Positions 7,304 to 16,605 are shown, counted from the stretch's first letter. The stretch: 64,000 bases of DNA from Miltoncostaea oceani (GCF_018141545.1 NZ_CP064356.1:1488001-1552000), one strand, 5' to 3'. Notes: generated by a model from the sequence alone, not told the origin. A program made the numbers and translations.

Positions 7304-9295
7304 TCAGCGGCCCCGGCGGGGCACGACGAAGGAGCGCAGCAGCACGACCCGCCCGGGGGGCCCCGTCACGGTGACGCGCACGCGGTACGCCCCCGGCCGC
7401 AGGGCCCCGAGCGCGAGGCGCCGCGTGCCGGCCGCGTACGCCCGTGGCCGCACGCCGCGGACCGTCGTGAAGCGGGTGGGCCGCCGGGGCACGGCGGGGA
7501 GGCGGCGCTGCACGACGGCGACGACCCGGGCGCGCTGCGGCAGCCGGACGGCGACCGTCCAGCCCCGTCCCGCGCGCGCCACGCCCCGGAGCGCGGGACG
7601 CGCCGCGACCACGAGGGCGGCGGGAGCCGCGGCGGGGGGCGCCGGCGCGGCGGGAGGGGCGGGCGGGGGCGTGCGCGAGACGGCGTCCGCGCCGAGCGTC
7701 ACCCCGCCCATGCCGAGCACGACGAGCCGGTGGTGCAGCGGCGTCCCGGCGGGGAGGCGGGAGACGTCCTCGGTGACGGTGCGCGCCGCCCCGGGCGGCA
7801 GCGGGCGCGTCGGGGTGCTCGCCCCGTACTCCGCCGTCGGCCCGTGGTCGAACCGGTACGCCAGACGCTCCGACGACGCCGGCACCGTCCCCGACAGCCG
7901 CGCCCCGCCGCCCCCGAGGTCCACGGCGGGGCCCGTCGTGCCGCCCGGCCCGGGCCCCGGCGCGGGGATGGCGGCGAGCGCGCCGGGGGCGTCGAGGCGT
8001 GCCCCCGTCGCGACCTTCCCTGTCAGGCCGGGCCGCGGCTCCGCCCCCTCGAGCAGGGCACGCCGCACGTCGCGGGTGGAGGCCGCGGGGGACCGGGCGA
8101 GCACGAGGGCCGCGACGCCCGCGGTGTGGGGGACGGCGAAGGAGGTGCCGGACTGCGGGGTGGCCCCGGCCCCCGGCGGGGGCGGGCCGATGATGGCCAC
8201 GCCGGGGGCCGCCAGGTCCACGCGGGTGGCGCCGTAGTTCGAGAAGGACGCCAGCGCGTCGGACGGGTCGGTGGCGGCGACGCAGACGACGTTCTCGAGG
8301 GCGAGCGAGCAGGGGAAGACGCGTCCCGCCAGCTCGTTGCTGTCGCCGACCGCGTCGTCGCCCCCGTTCCCGGCCGCCGCGACCACGAGCATCTGCGGCG
8401 CGGTGGCGATGGCCTCGGCGATCGCGGGGGACGCGGTGCCGCCGAAGCTGGCGGTGAGGACGCGCGCCCCCATCGAGGCGGCGTAGGTGATCCCGGCCGC
8501 GAGGTCGGCCGTGGTGCCGAACCCGGTGGCGTCGAGGCCGCGCACGGGGATGATCCGCGACGTCCACGTGACGCCGGCGATTCCGGTGCCGTCCCCGCCC
8601 CGGGCGCCCATGACGCCGGCGACGGTCGTGCCGTGGCGCGTCGGCCCCTCGTCGGCCGGGTCGGCGTCGCCGGCCACGAGGTCCCATCCCCGCCAGTCGT
8701 CGACGAACCCGTTGCCGTCGTCGTCGATCCCGTTGCCCTCCCGCCCGTCGCCCGCCTCGCCCGGGTTGACGACGCCGATGTTGGGGGCGAGGTCGGGGTT
8801 GGCCGCGTCGACCCCGCCGTCGAGCACGGCGACCCGGACCCGGTCGCTCCCGGTCGTCACGTCCCATGCCGCGGGGGCGCCGATGTCGGCGCCGGGCGCG
8901 CCGGACGACCCGAGCACCGGCTGCCCCGTGTTGAGGAGCCCCCACTGGGAGCCGAAGAAGGGGTCCGAGGGGACGACCATGGCGCGGTGGAACCGGTTCG
9001 CCTCCGCCCAGCGGACGGCGGGGTCGTCGCGCAGGCGCGCGAGCGCGCGGGGGACGGAGCCCGCGAACCCGACGCGGGCGCGCCGCGCGCCGCGGGCGGT
9101 GACGGGCGCGTCGAGGATGACGCCGGTGCGGCGCTCGAGCGCCGCCCGCGCGGCGCCCGTCGCCGTGTCGGCGAGCCCGACGACGACCTCCCCGGGCACG
9201 ACGTCGCCCGGCTGCGGGGGCGCGGCGACGGCCGGCGCCGCGGCGGCGAGCAGGGCGCCGAGGACGGCGAGGGATGCGCGGATGGTTGCGGTCAT
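7304..9295 (-). CDS. Secreted subtilisin-like serine protease (S8 family)
   Basis: A 663-residue protein. A Sec signal peptide (about 1-25, ending AVAA), an inhibitor-like propeptide (about 30-105), then the S8 catalytic domain with Asp159 (VAVLDGGVD), His221 (RHGTTVAG), Asn310 (AAAGNGG) and Ser385 (GTSFAVPH). An acidic loop GNGIDDDGNGFVDD (188-201) resembles a calcium site and is common in bacterial subtilases. After about 430 come a Pro/Gly linker and a beta-rich C-terminal region with an Ala/Pro spacer, probably for surface interaction. A nutritional or cell-wall role is possible; nothing nearby indicates a substrate. Confidence 0.9.
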   Translation of the reverse strand: MTATIRASLAVLGALLAAAAPAVAAPPQPGDVVPGEVVVGLADTATGAARAALERRTGVILDAPVTARGARRARVGFAGSVPRALARLRDDPAVRWAEANRFHRAMVVPSDPFFGSQWGLLNTGQPVLGSSGAPGADIGAPAAWDVTTGSDRVRVAVLDGGVDAANPDLAPNIGVVNPGEAGDGREGNGIDDDGNGFVDDWRGWDLVAGDADPADEGPTRHGTTVAGVMGARGGDGTGIAGVTWTSRIIPVRGLDATGFGTTADLAAGITYAASMGARVLTASFGGTASPAIAEAIATAPQMLVVAAAGNGGDDAVGDSNELAGRVFPCSLALENVVCVAATDPSDALASFSNYGATRVDLAAPGVAIIGPPPPGAGATPQSGTSFAVPHTAGVAALVLARSPAASTRDVRRALLEGAEPRPGLTGKVATGARLDAPGALAAIPAPGPGPGGTTGPAVDLGGGGARLSGTVPASSERLAYRFDHGPTAEYGASTPTRPLPPGAARTVTEDVSRLPAGTPLHHRLVVLGMGGVTLGADAVSRTPPPAPPAAPAPPAAAPAALVVAARPALRGVARAGRGWTVAVRLPQRARVVAVVQRRLPAVPRRPTRFTTVRGVRPRAYAAGTRRLALGALRPGAYRVRVTVTGPPGRVVLLRSFVVPRRGR

Positions 9296-9347
9296 GGCGG
9301 CGGGGGCGACGGGCCCGGGGGGAACCTCGTCGCCGGGAGGCGTCCCG

Positions 9348-9680
9348 TCAACCGGCGCCGGTGGCCTCCGGGTAGCTGATGATCTCGGTCGCGAGCGAGC
9401 CCGGCCCCTGCAGGTAGATGCTGCGCGTCGCGTCCCGGTGGGTCGCGATGGTCGCGCCGTTCTCCTGCGCGAGGCGCTCGAGCTCGTCGTCGCTCACGCG
9501 GAACGCGAGGTGGGCGGGGTGCTGGTCGGCGAGGACGAAGGCGAGCTTCGCCCCGCCGGACTCGACGAGCGCCCACGTGGGGTCCTCGTGGAGGACCCGG
9601 CTGCCGGGGACCGTGCGCACCTGCCAGGCGACGGCCTCGGCGATGTCGGGGACCTGCTGCGCGACGTGGTCGAACTCCAC
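9348..9680 (-). CDS. Glyoxalase/VOC-superfamily protein
   Basis: A 110-residue protein beginning VEFDHVAQQVPDIAEAV, the first beta-alpha unit of a vicinal-oxygen-chelate fold, followed by HLAFRVSDDELERLA and a terminal strand LATEIISYPE. The likely metal ligands are His at FDH, His at AHLAF and Glu at TEII. Similar small proteins include methylmalonyl-CoA epimerase relatives, but no substrate can be assigned. The GTG at 9680 is preceded by AGGAGGAG four bases upstream; a longer frame to 9719 lacks homology-like sequence. Confidence 0.78.
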   Translation of the reverse strand: MEFDHVAQQVPDIAEAVAWQVRTVPGSRVLHEDPTWALVESGGAKLAFVLADQHPAHLAFRVSDDELERLAQENGATIATHRDATRSIYLQGPGSLATEIISYPEATGAG

Positions 9681-9809
9681 GGTGCTCCTCCTGTGGCGGG
9701 GACCCCCAGGGTAGGACACGGGACGTCACGCGCGACAGCACCCGTCCGGCACGCCCCCGTCACGGACCGGTGCGGAGTCGTGCGCGCCGCCGGTGCCAGG
9801 GTCCGGGAC

Positions 9810-11342
9810 GTGGTCGCCCGACTCGTCAGCCCCGCGGTCCTCGGCATCGAGACCTCCACCGTCCAGGTCGAGGTCGACCTGCGCGCGGGGCTCCCGTCGT
9901 TCGCCATCGTCGGGCTCGCCGACGTGGCGGTGCAGGAGGCGCGCGAGCGCGTCCGGTCCGGGCTCGCCAACCAGGCGTTCACCGTCCCCCCGCGGCGGAT
10001 CGTGGCGAACCTCGCCCCCGCCGACCTGCGCAAGGCCGGCCCCCAGTACGACCTCCCGATCGCCCTCGCGATCCTCGTCGCGTCGGGGCAGGTGCCCCCC
10101 TCGGCCCTCGCCGGGGTCGGGGCGGTGGGGGAGCTGGCCCTCGACGGCACGCTGCGCCCCGTCCCCGGTGCGCTCGCCATGGCCGAGCACGCCGCGCGCC
10201 GCGGCTGGCGGCGGCTCGTCGTGCCGGCGGCCAACGCCGGCGAGGCGGGGCTGGTGCCCGGCGTCGAGGTGCTCGGGGCGGCGTCGCTGCGCGCGGCGGC
10301 CGACCAGCTCGAGGGCCGCGTCGCGCCGTCCGTGCCCCGCGTCGACGCCGCGGCCCTGCTCGCGGCGGCCGGCGCGTCCCCGGGCCCGGACATGGCGGAG
10401 GTGCGCGGGCAGGCCACCGCGCGCCGTGCCCTGGAGGTGGCGGCCGCGGGCGGCCACTCCCTGCTGATGACCGGCCCGCCCGGCGCCGGCAAGACGATGC
10501 TGGCGCGCCGGATGCCCGGCATCATGCCGCCGCTGACCCTCGACGAGGCGATCGCGGTGACCCGCATCCACTCGGTCGCCGGCCTCATCGACCCGGCGTC
10601 GCCCCTCGTCGTCCGGCGGCCGTTCCGGGCCCCGCACCACACGGTCTCCGCCCCGGGCCTGGTCGGCGGGGGACGGGTGCCGCGGCCGGGCGAGGTCAGC
10701 CTCGCCCACCACGGGGTCCTGTTCCTCGACGAGGTCTGCGCGTTCGCCCCGTCGGCGCTCGACGCCCTGCGGCAGCCTCTCGAGGAGGGGGCGATCGACG
10801 TCACCCGGTCGATGACGAGCGCCCGCTTCCCGGCGCGGCCGCTGCTGGTCTGCGCCGGCAACCCGTGCCCGTGCGGCTTCGACGGCGACCCCGTGCGGCG
10901 GTGCGTCTGCCCGCCGGGGCGGGCCGAGGCGTACCGCGCGCGCCTGTCCGGGCCGGTCGCCGACCGCATCGACCTGCACGTCGACGTCCCCCGCCTGCCG
11001 CGCGACGAGCTGATGGGGCGCGGCGCCGCGGAGGACAGCGCGACGGTGCGGAACCGGGTGGCGGAGGCGCGCGACCGGGCCGCCGCGCGCGGCCAGGCGC
11101 GCCCGAACGCGGAGCTCGGGCCCGCGGCCGCGCGGGAGGCCGCCGCCCTCGACCGGCCCGCGACGCTCCTGCTGGGCCGGGCGGTCGACCGGCTCGGGAT
11201 GTCGGCGCGGGCGCACGACCGGGTGCTCCGGGTGGCGCGCAGCGTCGCCGACCTCGAGGGCTCCGACGCGGTGCGGGCCGAGCACGTCGCCGAGGCGATC
11301 GGCTACCGCGCCACCACGGGGGCCGGGAGCGCCGCCGCGTGA
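9810..11342 (+). CDS. comM: ComM / YifB family AAA+ ATPase (Mg-chelatase-like)
   Basis: A 510-residue protein. An N-terminal Lon-protease-like domain (GETS/VQVEVDLRAG, then GAVGELALDGTLRPVPG) precedes the AAA+ module with Walker A GPPGAGKTML (about 222-231), VLFLDEV, and the family cysteine cluster in CAGNPCPCGF and RRCVCPPGR (about 348-370). ComM is a hexameric helicase that promotes branch migration during natural transformation. The GTG at 9810 gives the usual MxARLxSPAVLGIE start. Its stop overlaps the dprA start (GTGA), and DprA acts in the same DNA-uptake pathway. Confidence 0.92.
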   Translation: MVARLVSPAVLGIETSTVQVEVDLRAGLPSFAIVGLADVAVQEARERVRSGLANQAFTVPPRRIVANLAPADLRKAGPQYDLPIALAILVASGQVPPSALAGVGAVGELALDGTLRPVPGALAMAEHAARRGWRRLVVPAANAGEAGLVPGVEVLGAASLRAAADQLEGRVAPSVPRVDAAALLAAAGASPGPDMAEVRGQATARRALEVAAAGGHSLLMTGPPGAGKTMLARRMPGIMPPLTLDEAIAVTRIHSVAGLIDPASPLVVRRPFRAPHHTVSAPGLVGGGRVPRPGEVSLAHHGVLFLDEVCAFAPSALDALRQPLEEGAIDVTRSMTSARFPARPLLVCAGNPCPCGFDGDPVRRCVCPPGRAEAYRARLSGPVADRIDLHVDVPRLPRDELMGRGAAEDSATVRNRVAEARDRAAARGQARPNAELGPAAAREAAALDRPATLLLGRAVDRLGMSARAHDRVLRVARSVADLEGSDAVRAEHVAEAIGYRATTGAGSAAA

Positions 11343-12502
11343 GCGGCCCCGCCGACTGGACGCTCGGCCTCGCGCGCCTCGCGCAGGCGCTCGGCCGGGA
11401 CCTCCAGCGCGCGGCGCGCGCGGCGGGCGGACCGGAGCGGCTGTGGCGGGCCGACCGGGCGGCCCTCGGGCGCGCGTTGCGGTGCGAGGGCGCCGAGCTC
11501 GCGGCGGCCCACGCCGCCCGGGGGCGGATCGATCCGGCCGCCGACCGCCGTCTGCTCGCCGCGGCGGGGATCGGCCACGCCGGGATGGGGGAGGCCGGCT
11601 ACCCGGCGGGGCTGCGGGCCCTCACCGACCCGCCGTTCGGCCTCTTCTGGCGGGGGGACCCCGCCGTCCTCGCCGCGCTGGACGAGCACCCCGTCGTCGC
11701 GGTCGTCGGCAGCCGCCGTGCGACGGCACCGGGGCGGGCGTTCGCCCGTGGCCTGTCGGCCGACCTCGCCGGGCGCGGCGCCGTGGTGGTCAGCGGCCTC
11801 GCGCACGGCATCGACGCCGCCGCCCACGAGGGGGCCCTCGACGGCGGGGGCCCCACGGTCGCGGTGCTCGGGTGCGGCGTCGACGTGCCCTACCCGCGTC
11901 GCAACCGGCCCCTGGCCGAGCGCATCCGCGGCGACGGCCTGCTGATCTCCGAGTTCTGGCCGGGAACGCCCCCGGCGCCGTGGCGGTTCCCGGCGCGGAA
12001 CCGGATCGTCGCCGGCATGGCGGGCGCCGTCGCCGTCGTGGAGGCGGGTCGCCGGTCGGGGGCGCTGATCACCGCCGACTTCGGCCTGGAGCTCGGCCGC
12101 CCGGTGCTCGCCGTGCCCGGGTGGCCGGGAGCGCTCGCCTCCGAGGGCGCGAACGGCCTGCTGCGCGCGGGGGCCGCCCTGCTGGAGGACGCCGACGACG
12201 TCGTCGCCGAGATGCCCCACGCGGCGTGGGGGGAGCACGGCGCCGGAACGTCCGGGGGACCCGATCCCGAGGGGCTGGAGGGGCGCATCCACGCGCTGCT
12301 GGCGCGGGAGCCGCGAGCCGCCGACGGCCTGGCGGAGGCGCTCGGCGAGGACGCCGCCGCCGTGGCGGGAGCCCTCGCGCTGCTGGAGGTCGAGGGGCTC
12401 GCCATCCGGGGCGAGGGGCAGCGGTGGTGGGCGGCGCCGCTCCGCGGGACCATCGAGTCGCGACACCGCCGGGATCGCCGCACGTCCGTCGGGGACGGCT
12501 GA
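11339..12502 (+). CDS. dprA: DNA processing protein DprA
   Basis: A 387-residue protein. The Rossmann-like core carries VVGSRRATAPG, SGLAHGIDAAAHEGAL, DGLLISEFWPG, RFPARNRIVAG and SGALITADFGLELGRPV, all hallmark DprA/Smf motifs. An N-terminal helical region precedes it and a C-terminal winged-helix (DML1-like) segment of about 70 residues follows. DprA protects incoming single-stranded DNA and loads RecA on it. It is translationally coupled to comM by a 4-base overlap. Confidence 0.94.
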   Translation: MSGPADWTLGLARLAQALGRDLQRAARAAGGPERLWRADRAALGRALRCEGAELAAAHAARGRIDPAADRRLLAAAGIGHAGMGEAGYPAGLRALTDPPFGLFWRGDPAVLAALDEHPVVAVVGSRRATAPGRAFARGLSADLAGRGAVVVSGLAHGIDAAAHEGALDGGGPTVAVLGCGVDVPYPRRNRPLAERIRGDGLLISEFWPGTPPAPWRFPARNRIVAGMAGAVAVVEAGRRSGALITADFGLELGRPVLAVPGWPGALASEGANGLLRAGAALLEDADDVVAEMPHAAWGEHGAGTSGGPDPEGLEGRIHALLAREPRAADGLAEALGEDAAAVAGALALLEVEGLAIRGEGQRWWAAPLRGTIESRHRRDRRTSVGDG

Positions 12503-12541
12503 CGGCGGAGGGCTGCGGGCCCGCCGGGGCCTCTCGGCCGT

Positions 12542-12955
12542 TCAGAGGCTGCCCTGGAGCTCGTAGACCCGGTAGCGGCCGGGTCCGAGTCGCAGGTAGA
12601 CGAGCGTGGCGCATCCGGAGGCGGACGGCTCACGTCGCCGCACCTCCCGCTCGGTGGTCGCCGCCACGAGGTCGTGCCGGGGGCCGAGCGGGGGGACCCG
12701 CATGACGACCACCGGATCCGCGCCGAGCGTGCGCGCCACCTCCGCGTGGGAGACGGCCGGACCCGGGCCGCGGTCGTAGTCCCGGCCGCACCAGTGTATG
12801 CGCGGGGGCACCCCCTGACCCGGCCACAAGTGGTAGGTCGCCCGGTACCAGACCGCCCCGCTCGCCCCGGCGAGCACCACCAGGAGGAGCGTGGCACCGG
12901 TCAGGAGACGCCACCGCGACGCGATACGTCGGAGGGCGGTGCCGGACGCGGTCAT
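12542..12955 (-). CDS. Small single-pass membrane protein, unknown function
   Basis: A 137-residue protein. A basic N-terminus (MTASGTALRRIASRWR) and one hydrophobic helix (about 17-34, LLTGATLLLVVLAGASG) place an extracytoplasmic domain of about 100 residues outside. That domain contains RIHWCGRDYDRG and a second Cys at SGCATL, suggesting a disulphide. No family was recognised. The ATG at 12955 has a GGGAGG immediately before it; upstream frame is Ser/Pro-rich and unlikely to be translated. It ends 39 bases from the convergent dprA stop. Confidence 0.65.
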   Translation of the reverse strand: MTASGTALRRIASRWRLLTGATLLLVVLAGASGAVWYRATYHLWPGQGVPPRIHWCGRDYDRGPGPAVSHAEVARTLGADPVVVMRVPPLGPRHDLVAATTEREVRRREPSASGCATLVYLRLGPGRYRVYELQGSL

Positions 12956-13004
12956 CCTCCCGAGTCTGGCAGCGGAGGGGGACCGCGCCGCCGCGGACCC
13001 CGGG

Positions 13005-15149
13005 TCAGCGGGTGGTGGCCCTCCGGCGGTGGCCGCCGCTCGGGAGGTCGGCCTCGTCGTAGCGGTCGAGGACGCCCTCGGCCAGCTCGGCGACGGTGCG
13101 CCGCAGCGCGACCGGCTCGAAGAGCACCGCGTCACCCTGGTACTTGAGCAGCTCCTTCACGAGCCACTCCTCGCTCGCGTACGGGATCTCGACGAGGGCG
13201 GAGCCGTCGGCGAAGCGCTCGCGGGAGCTGTGCTTCTCCAGCATCCAGCGGGCGAGCGACGGCGCGCACCACACCGAGGCGCTCTGCGCCACCGTCTCAC
13301 CGGGCTGGGGGTGGTGACCCCACGGCATGTACGGACCGGCGGTCGCGATCTCGGGACGGCGCGGGAAGCGCTCCTCCAGCAGCACCGCGCTGCGCAGCCG
13401 GTCGAGGCGGAACGTCCGCTGCGCCTCGGCGCGGCGGCAGTACGCCACGACGTACCAGGCGTCCTGGGCGTTCACGAGCAGGTGCGGCTCGATCACGCGC
13501 TTCGTGATCGCGCCCCGCGACTCCGTCCAGTAGTCGATCTCCAGCAGGCGGTCCTCACGGATCGCCTGGCTCACGGCCGTCGCCAGCCCCGTGTTCTGCG
13601 ACTGCGCCCGCCCCAGCTCGACGGTCGGGAGGCTGTCCTCGCCGATCGCGGCCTCCACCTTCGCCCGCACGGAGCTCAACGAGCTGCCCGCCTCGGTCGG
13701 CAGGCGGTCGCCGATGAAGTCGAGCGTCCACAGCAGCGCCTTCGCCTCCAGCGGCGACAGGCGGGCCGGCCGTGCGAAGCGGTCCCCGTACGTCTCCTTC
13801 TGCACCACCACGGTGTCGCCGTCGATCTGGGCGAACAGGGCGTAGCAGCCGCCACCGAAGTTGATGAGGTTCAGCAGGCCGATGTCGTCCTCGAGCGTGC
13901 GCTTGTCGAGGTTCAGCGCGGCCCGGAGGTCGGCGATCGGGATCTGCGCCTCCGCCGAGTCGCCGCAGGCGGCGAGCAGGCGCGTCATGAGGGCGAGCAG
14001 GCGGGCGAACCGCTCCGCCGGCACCACGCGCTCCGGCGGCTGCTGGGCCGCGGGGACCTCCGCGCCGGTTGCGGCGGACGGCTCGGGCGCCGCGGCGACC
14101 CGCAGCGGGGGCGAGGGGGCGGGCCGGGGGCCGTCCACCTGGTGGCGCTCCGCGACCAGGGTCAGGGCGGCGGTGACGTCCTCCCGGAGCTCCGTCGGCT
14201 CGATCACGCGCGCCTCGGTGCCGAGGCCGAGGATCCAGGCCACCAGCTCCCGCCGGTTCGCGTAGTCGGTCGTGTACACGCCGGCCCCGTCGGCGCCGAT
14301 GGCCGTCGCCCCGTACGCGCCGAACATCTGCTCCACCCACCACGCGATGGTGGGGGTGAGGGCGATCGTCGCCGTCTGGTGGGGGCCCTCGAGCTGCCAC
14401 GGGGCGCGGTCGCGGTACCGCGACAGGTCGAAGTCCTGCGGCGCCCGGAAGTCGTGCTCGGCGCGGGTCTTGAACGTGATCCGCCCCTCGACCCGCGACA
14501 GGCGGAAGATGCGGGTGTCGCTGCGCTCGTGGGAGTAGCCGACCATGTACCAGTTGCCCGCCGAGTAGAGCAGGCTGTACGGGTCGACCTCGCGCTCGGA
14601 GCGCTCGTCCCGGCCGATCGAGTAGTAGGTGAAGCGGATCGTCTTGCGGCGGCTGATCGCCGACTCGATCTTGCTCAGGTGGTTCGCGATCTCCGCCGAG
14701 TAGTCGCCGCCCAGCAGGTTGACCGACACCGTCCGCGCGGCGTGGTCGTCGAGCGGGCTCGGGCGCCCCAGCGTGAGGTGCTGCAACGCGAGGCGCAACG
14801 GCTCCGCGTAGGCGAACTGCCCCTCCAGCAGGTACAGGCACGTCTGCAGGGCCGACAGCTCGGCCTCGTCGAAGTCGAGCTCCGGCAGGTAGTAGTTCTC
14901 GGGGGGCAGCGCGTAGAGGTCGCCCTGGAAGGGGTCGTCGCCGGGGCGCTCCACCGCCAGGCGCAGCCCCATCGCCTCGATCTCCGCCCGGTCGGCGTAG
15001 AACCGGCGCAGGAACGCCTGCTCGGTCATGCCGCCGTATCCCTCCACCGCCTCGTGGATCTCGTCGGCCGTCACCGGCCGCTGCTGAGACATCAGGAAGG
15101 CGACCAGGGAGAGCTGGCGGACCAGCTTGTCGTCGTCTCTCATCGCCAT
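13005..15149 (-). CDS. pafBC: Fused PafB-PafC WYL-domain transcriptional regulator
   Basis: A 714-residue protein made of two tandem copies of the same plan: N-terminal winged helix (DDDKLVRQLSLVAFLM, about 5-80), a WYL domain with NWYMVGYSHE, a Pro/Ala linker (about 330-360), a second helix-turn-helix unit beginning ERFARLLALM, and a second WYL domain with DAWYVVAYCRR. PafBC is the LexA/RecA-independent DNA-damage activator of actinobacteria; in many species it is encoded as two genes beside the proteasome-ligase gene pafA. Fusion into one chain is documented in some actinobacteria. No pafA or proteasome gene is nearby. ATGs at 15149 and 15143 are both possible starts. Confidence 0.85.
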   Translation of the reverse strand: MAMRDDDKLVRQLSLVAFLMSQQRPVTADEIHEAVEGYGGMTEQAFLRRFYADRAEIEAMGLRLAVERPGDDPFQGDLYALPPENYYLPELDFDEAELSALQTCLYLLEGQFAYAEPLRLALQHLTLGRPSPLDDHAARTVSVNLLGGDYSAEIANHLSKIESAISRRKTIRFTYYSIGRDERSEREVDPYSLLYSAGNWYMVGYSHERSDTRIFRLSRVEGRITFKTRAEHDFRAPQDFDLSRYRDRAPWQLEGPHQTATIALTPTIAWWVEQMFGAYGATAIGADGAGVYTTDYANRRELVAWILGLGTEARVIEPTELREDVTAALTLVAERHQVDGPRPAPSPPLRVAAAPEPSAATGAEVPAAQQPPERVVPAERFARLLALMTRLLAACGDSAEAQIPIADLRAALNLDKRTLEDDIGLLNLINFGGGCYALFAQIDGDTVVVQKETYGDRFARPARLSPLEAKALLWTLDFIGDRLPTEAGSSLSSVRAKVEAAIGEDSLPTVELGRAQSQNTGLATAVSQAIREDRLLEIDYWTESRGAITKRVIEPHLLVNAQDAWYVVAYCRRAEAQRTFRLDRLRSAVLLEERFPRRPEIATAGPYMPWGHHPQPGETVAQSASVWCAPSLARWMLEKHSSRERFADGSALVEIPYASEEWLVKELLKYQGDAVLFEPVALRRTVAELAEGVLDRYDEADLPSGGHRRRATTR

Positions 15150-15185
15150 GATCGCGTGCTCACAACCCGTCTGTCGGGGCGTCCG

Positions 15186-15191
15186 ATGATA
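15186..15191 (-). promoter_or_regulatory. Putative -10 box for pafBC
   Basis: On the minus strand this reads TATCAT, about 37 bases before the pafBC ATG, predicting a leader of about 30 bases. No clear -35 box is visible, as is usual in this window. Confidence 0.35.
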
Positions 15192-15264
15192 GCCCAGGCG
15201 CCCCCGCCGGGCCGTGCGGCCGGGCCCGCCGATCCCGCTCCGAGCGGGGACCGCGCGCGGACGC

Positions 15265-16293
15265 TCACGGCGGCGTCCCCGTCGCGGGGGCGGCGGCGCG
15301 GGAGGCCATCAGATCGCGGTGCGCGGCGCCCGACAGCACCAGCTCGAGGGGCACGAGCACGGCCACCGGCACGAGGGCCCACGCCATCCCGGGGGCGATG
15401 AGGGCGGCGGTGCCGAGACCCCCCGCCATGCCCAGCAGGATCACCCCCAGCTCGCTGCGGGTGACCGACGCCGGGTCGTCGGGGACGACGACCACGTGCA
15501 GCGCCAGGCACGCCGCGAACGCGGCCGCCGCGACGACGAAGGCGCCGTCGACGAGCGCCGTCAGCACCACCGCCCCCGCGAGGGCGATCGCCGCCCACGC
15601 GACGGCGTACCGCCGTCCCGCGCCGCCCAGCAGGACGATGGTGGTCGTCTTCGGCGGCAGCGCCCGGCTGTCGGGGACCCGGTCCAGGTAGTGGTGCATC
15701 ATCAGCATCGCCACGCACGAGGCGCCGTAGGCGATCCCCGCGAGGGCGGCGCCCCCCGACAGGCCGCCGGTCTGCAGGACGTAGGCGCCGCTGGTGCAGC
15801 CCCACACGCAGGTGAACGCGATCGCCTCCCCGCCGAACGGGCGGTACGCCGCCCGGATCGGCGGGAGCGTGTAGAGCACCGCCCCCGCGAGGCCGGCGGC
15901 GCCGTACACGACGAGGATCCACCCCCACCGCGCCGCGGCGACCGTCCCGAGCACGGCGGCCGCGAGCGCCGCCGCGACCGCGACGCCCGCCAGCGCCCGC
16001 GGCCCGAGCAGGCCGGAGGCGATCACCTTGCTGCCCCCGCTGATGACCCGCGGCGAGGGGTCGCGGTCGGTGCCGGAGCGCCAGTCCGAGATCTCGTTGA
16101 CGCTGTGCGCGACGAGCCCCTGCAGGAGGACGCCGATCGCCACGGCCACGAGGTAGCCGGTCACGGACCCCTCCCCCTCGTCGCGCCATGCGAGGGCCGT
16201 CCCGAGCGTGATGGCGGTGAAGGACCACTGCAGGACCGGGATCACCCGGATCTCCAGCCAGAGGCCCAGCACCGCACGGCGGACGCCGCCCAT
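15265..16293 (-). CDS. UbiA-family polyprenyltransferase (menaquinone-type candidate)
   Basis: A 342-residue protein with eight to nine hydrophobic segments. The first aspartate-rich motif is present as NEISDWRSGTD (66-76) and the second as LDRVPDSRA in the later half, both required for Mg-diphosphate binding in UbiA enzymes. These transfer a polyprenyl chain to an aromatic acceptor. Because mqnE of the futalosine pathway lies 8 kb away, a MqnP/MenA-like role in menaquinone synthesis is a reasonable inference, but the acceptor cannot be read from sequence. A TACAGT hexamer lies 5 bases before the ATG. Confidence 0.8.
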   Translation of the reverse strand: MGGVRRAVLGLWLEIRVIPVLQWSFTAITLGTALAWRDEGEGSVTGYLVAVAIGVLLQGLVAHSVNEISDWRSGTDRDPSPRVISGGSKVIASGLLGPRALAGVAVAAALAAAVLGTVAAARWGWILVVYGAAGLAGAVLYTLPPIRAAYRPFGGEAIAFTCVWGCTSGAYVLQTGGLSGGAALAGIAYGASCVAMLMMHHYLDRVPDSRALPPKTTTIVLLGGAGRRYAVAWAAIALAGAVVLTALVDGAFVVAAAAFAACLALHVVVVPDDPASVTRSELGVILLGMAGGLGTAALIAPGMAWALVPVAVLVPLELVLSGAAHRDLMASRAAAPATGTPP

Positions 16294-16298
16294 GGGGC

Positions 16299-16304
16299 AC
16301 TGTA
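16299..16304 (-). promoter_or_regulatory. Putative -10 box, near-leaderless UbiA gene
   Basis: Minus-strand TACAGT ends 5 bases before the ATG at 16293. It lies back-to-back with the promoter of the divergent small gene at 16339. Confidence 0.45.
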
Positions 16305-16326
16305 CCGTCGCCGCCGCACCCGCTGG

Positions 16327-16332
16327 TACCCT
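16327..16332 (+). promoter_or_regulatory. Putative -10 box, leaderless small gene
   Basis: TACCCT ends exactly 6 bases before the ATG at 16339, placing the transcription start on the start codon. Confidence 0.5.
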
Positions 16333-16338
16333 GCGGGC

Positions 16339-16605
16339 ATGCCCGTCTTCCAGCACGTCCACGACATCCCCGACGAGGACGAGCTCGCGCAGCTCGTCGG
16401 CGCGGCCACCCCGCACTTCGCCTTCCAGATCCGCGACCGGGTGGCCCAGTACGCGGCCGCGCTGCCGCCGGACCACCGGCGCCAGGCCGAGCTCGCGCGT
16501 CACCTCGAGCGGCTCGACGTGCTCGGCTACGGCGGCGAGAACGGCGGCGTGACGGTGCCCGACCTGCCACCCCGCCCGCCGGTGGCGCCCCGCACCACGG
16601 CTTAG
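16339..16605 (+). CDS. Small conserved-looking hypothetical protein
   Basis: An 88-residue acidic protein (MPVFQHVHDIPDEDEL) with predicted helices over residues 14-65, a Gly-rich turn and a Pro-rich tail. No family recognised. It is considered real because it has its own divergent promoter, an ATG exactly 6 bases after a TACCCT hexamer, and low-bias amino-acid content unlike the Arg/Pro-rich shadow frames around it. The stop overlaps the convergent Nudix gene by 4 bases. Confidence 0.65.
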   Translation: MPVFQHVHDIPDEDELAQLVGAATPHFAFQIRDRVAQYAAALPPDHRRQAELARHLERLDVLGYGGENGGVTVPDLPPRPPVAPRTTA

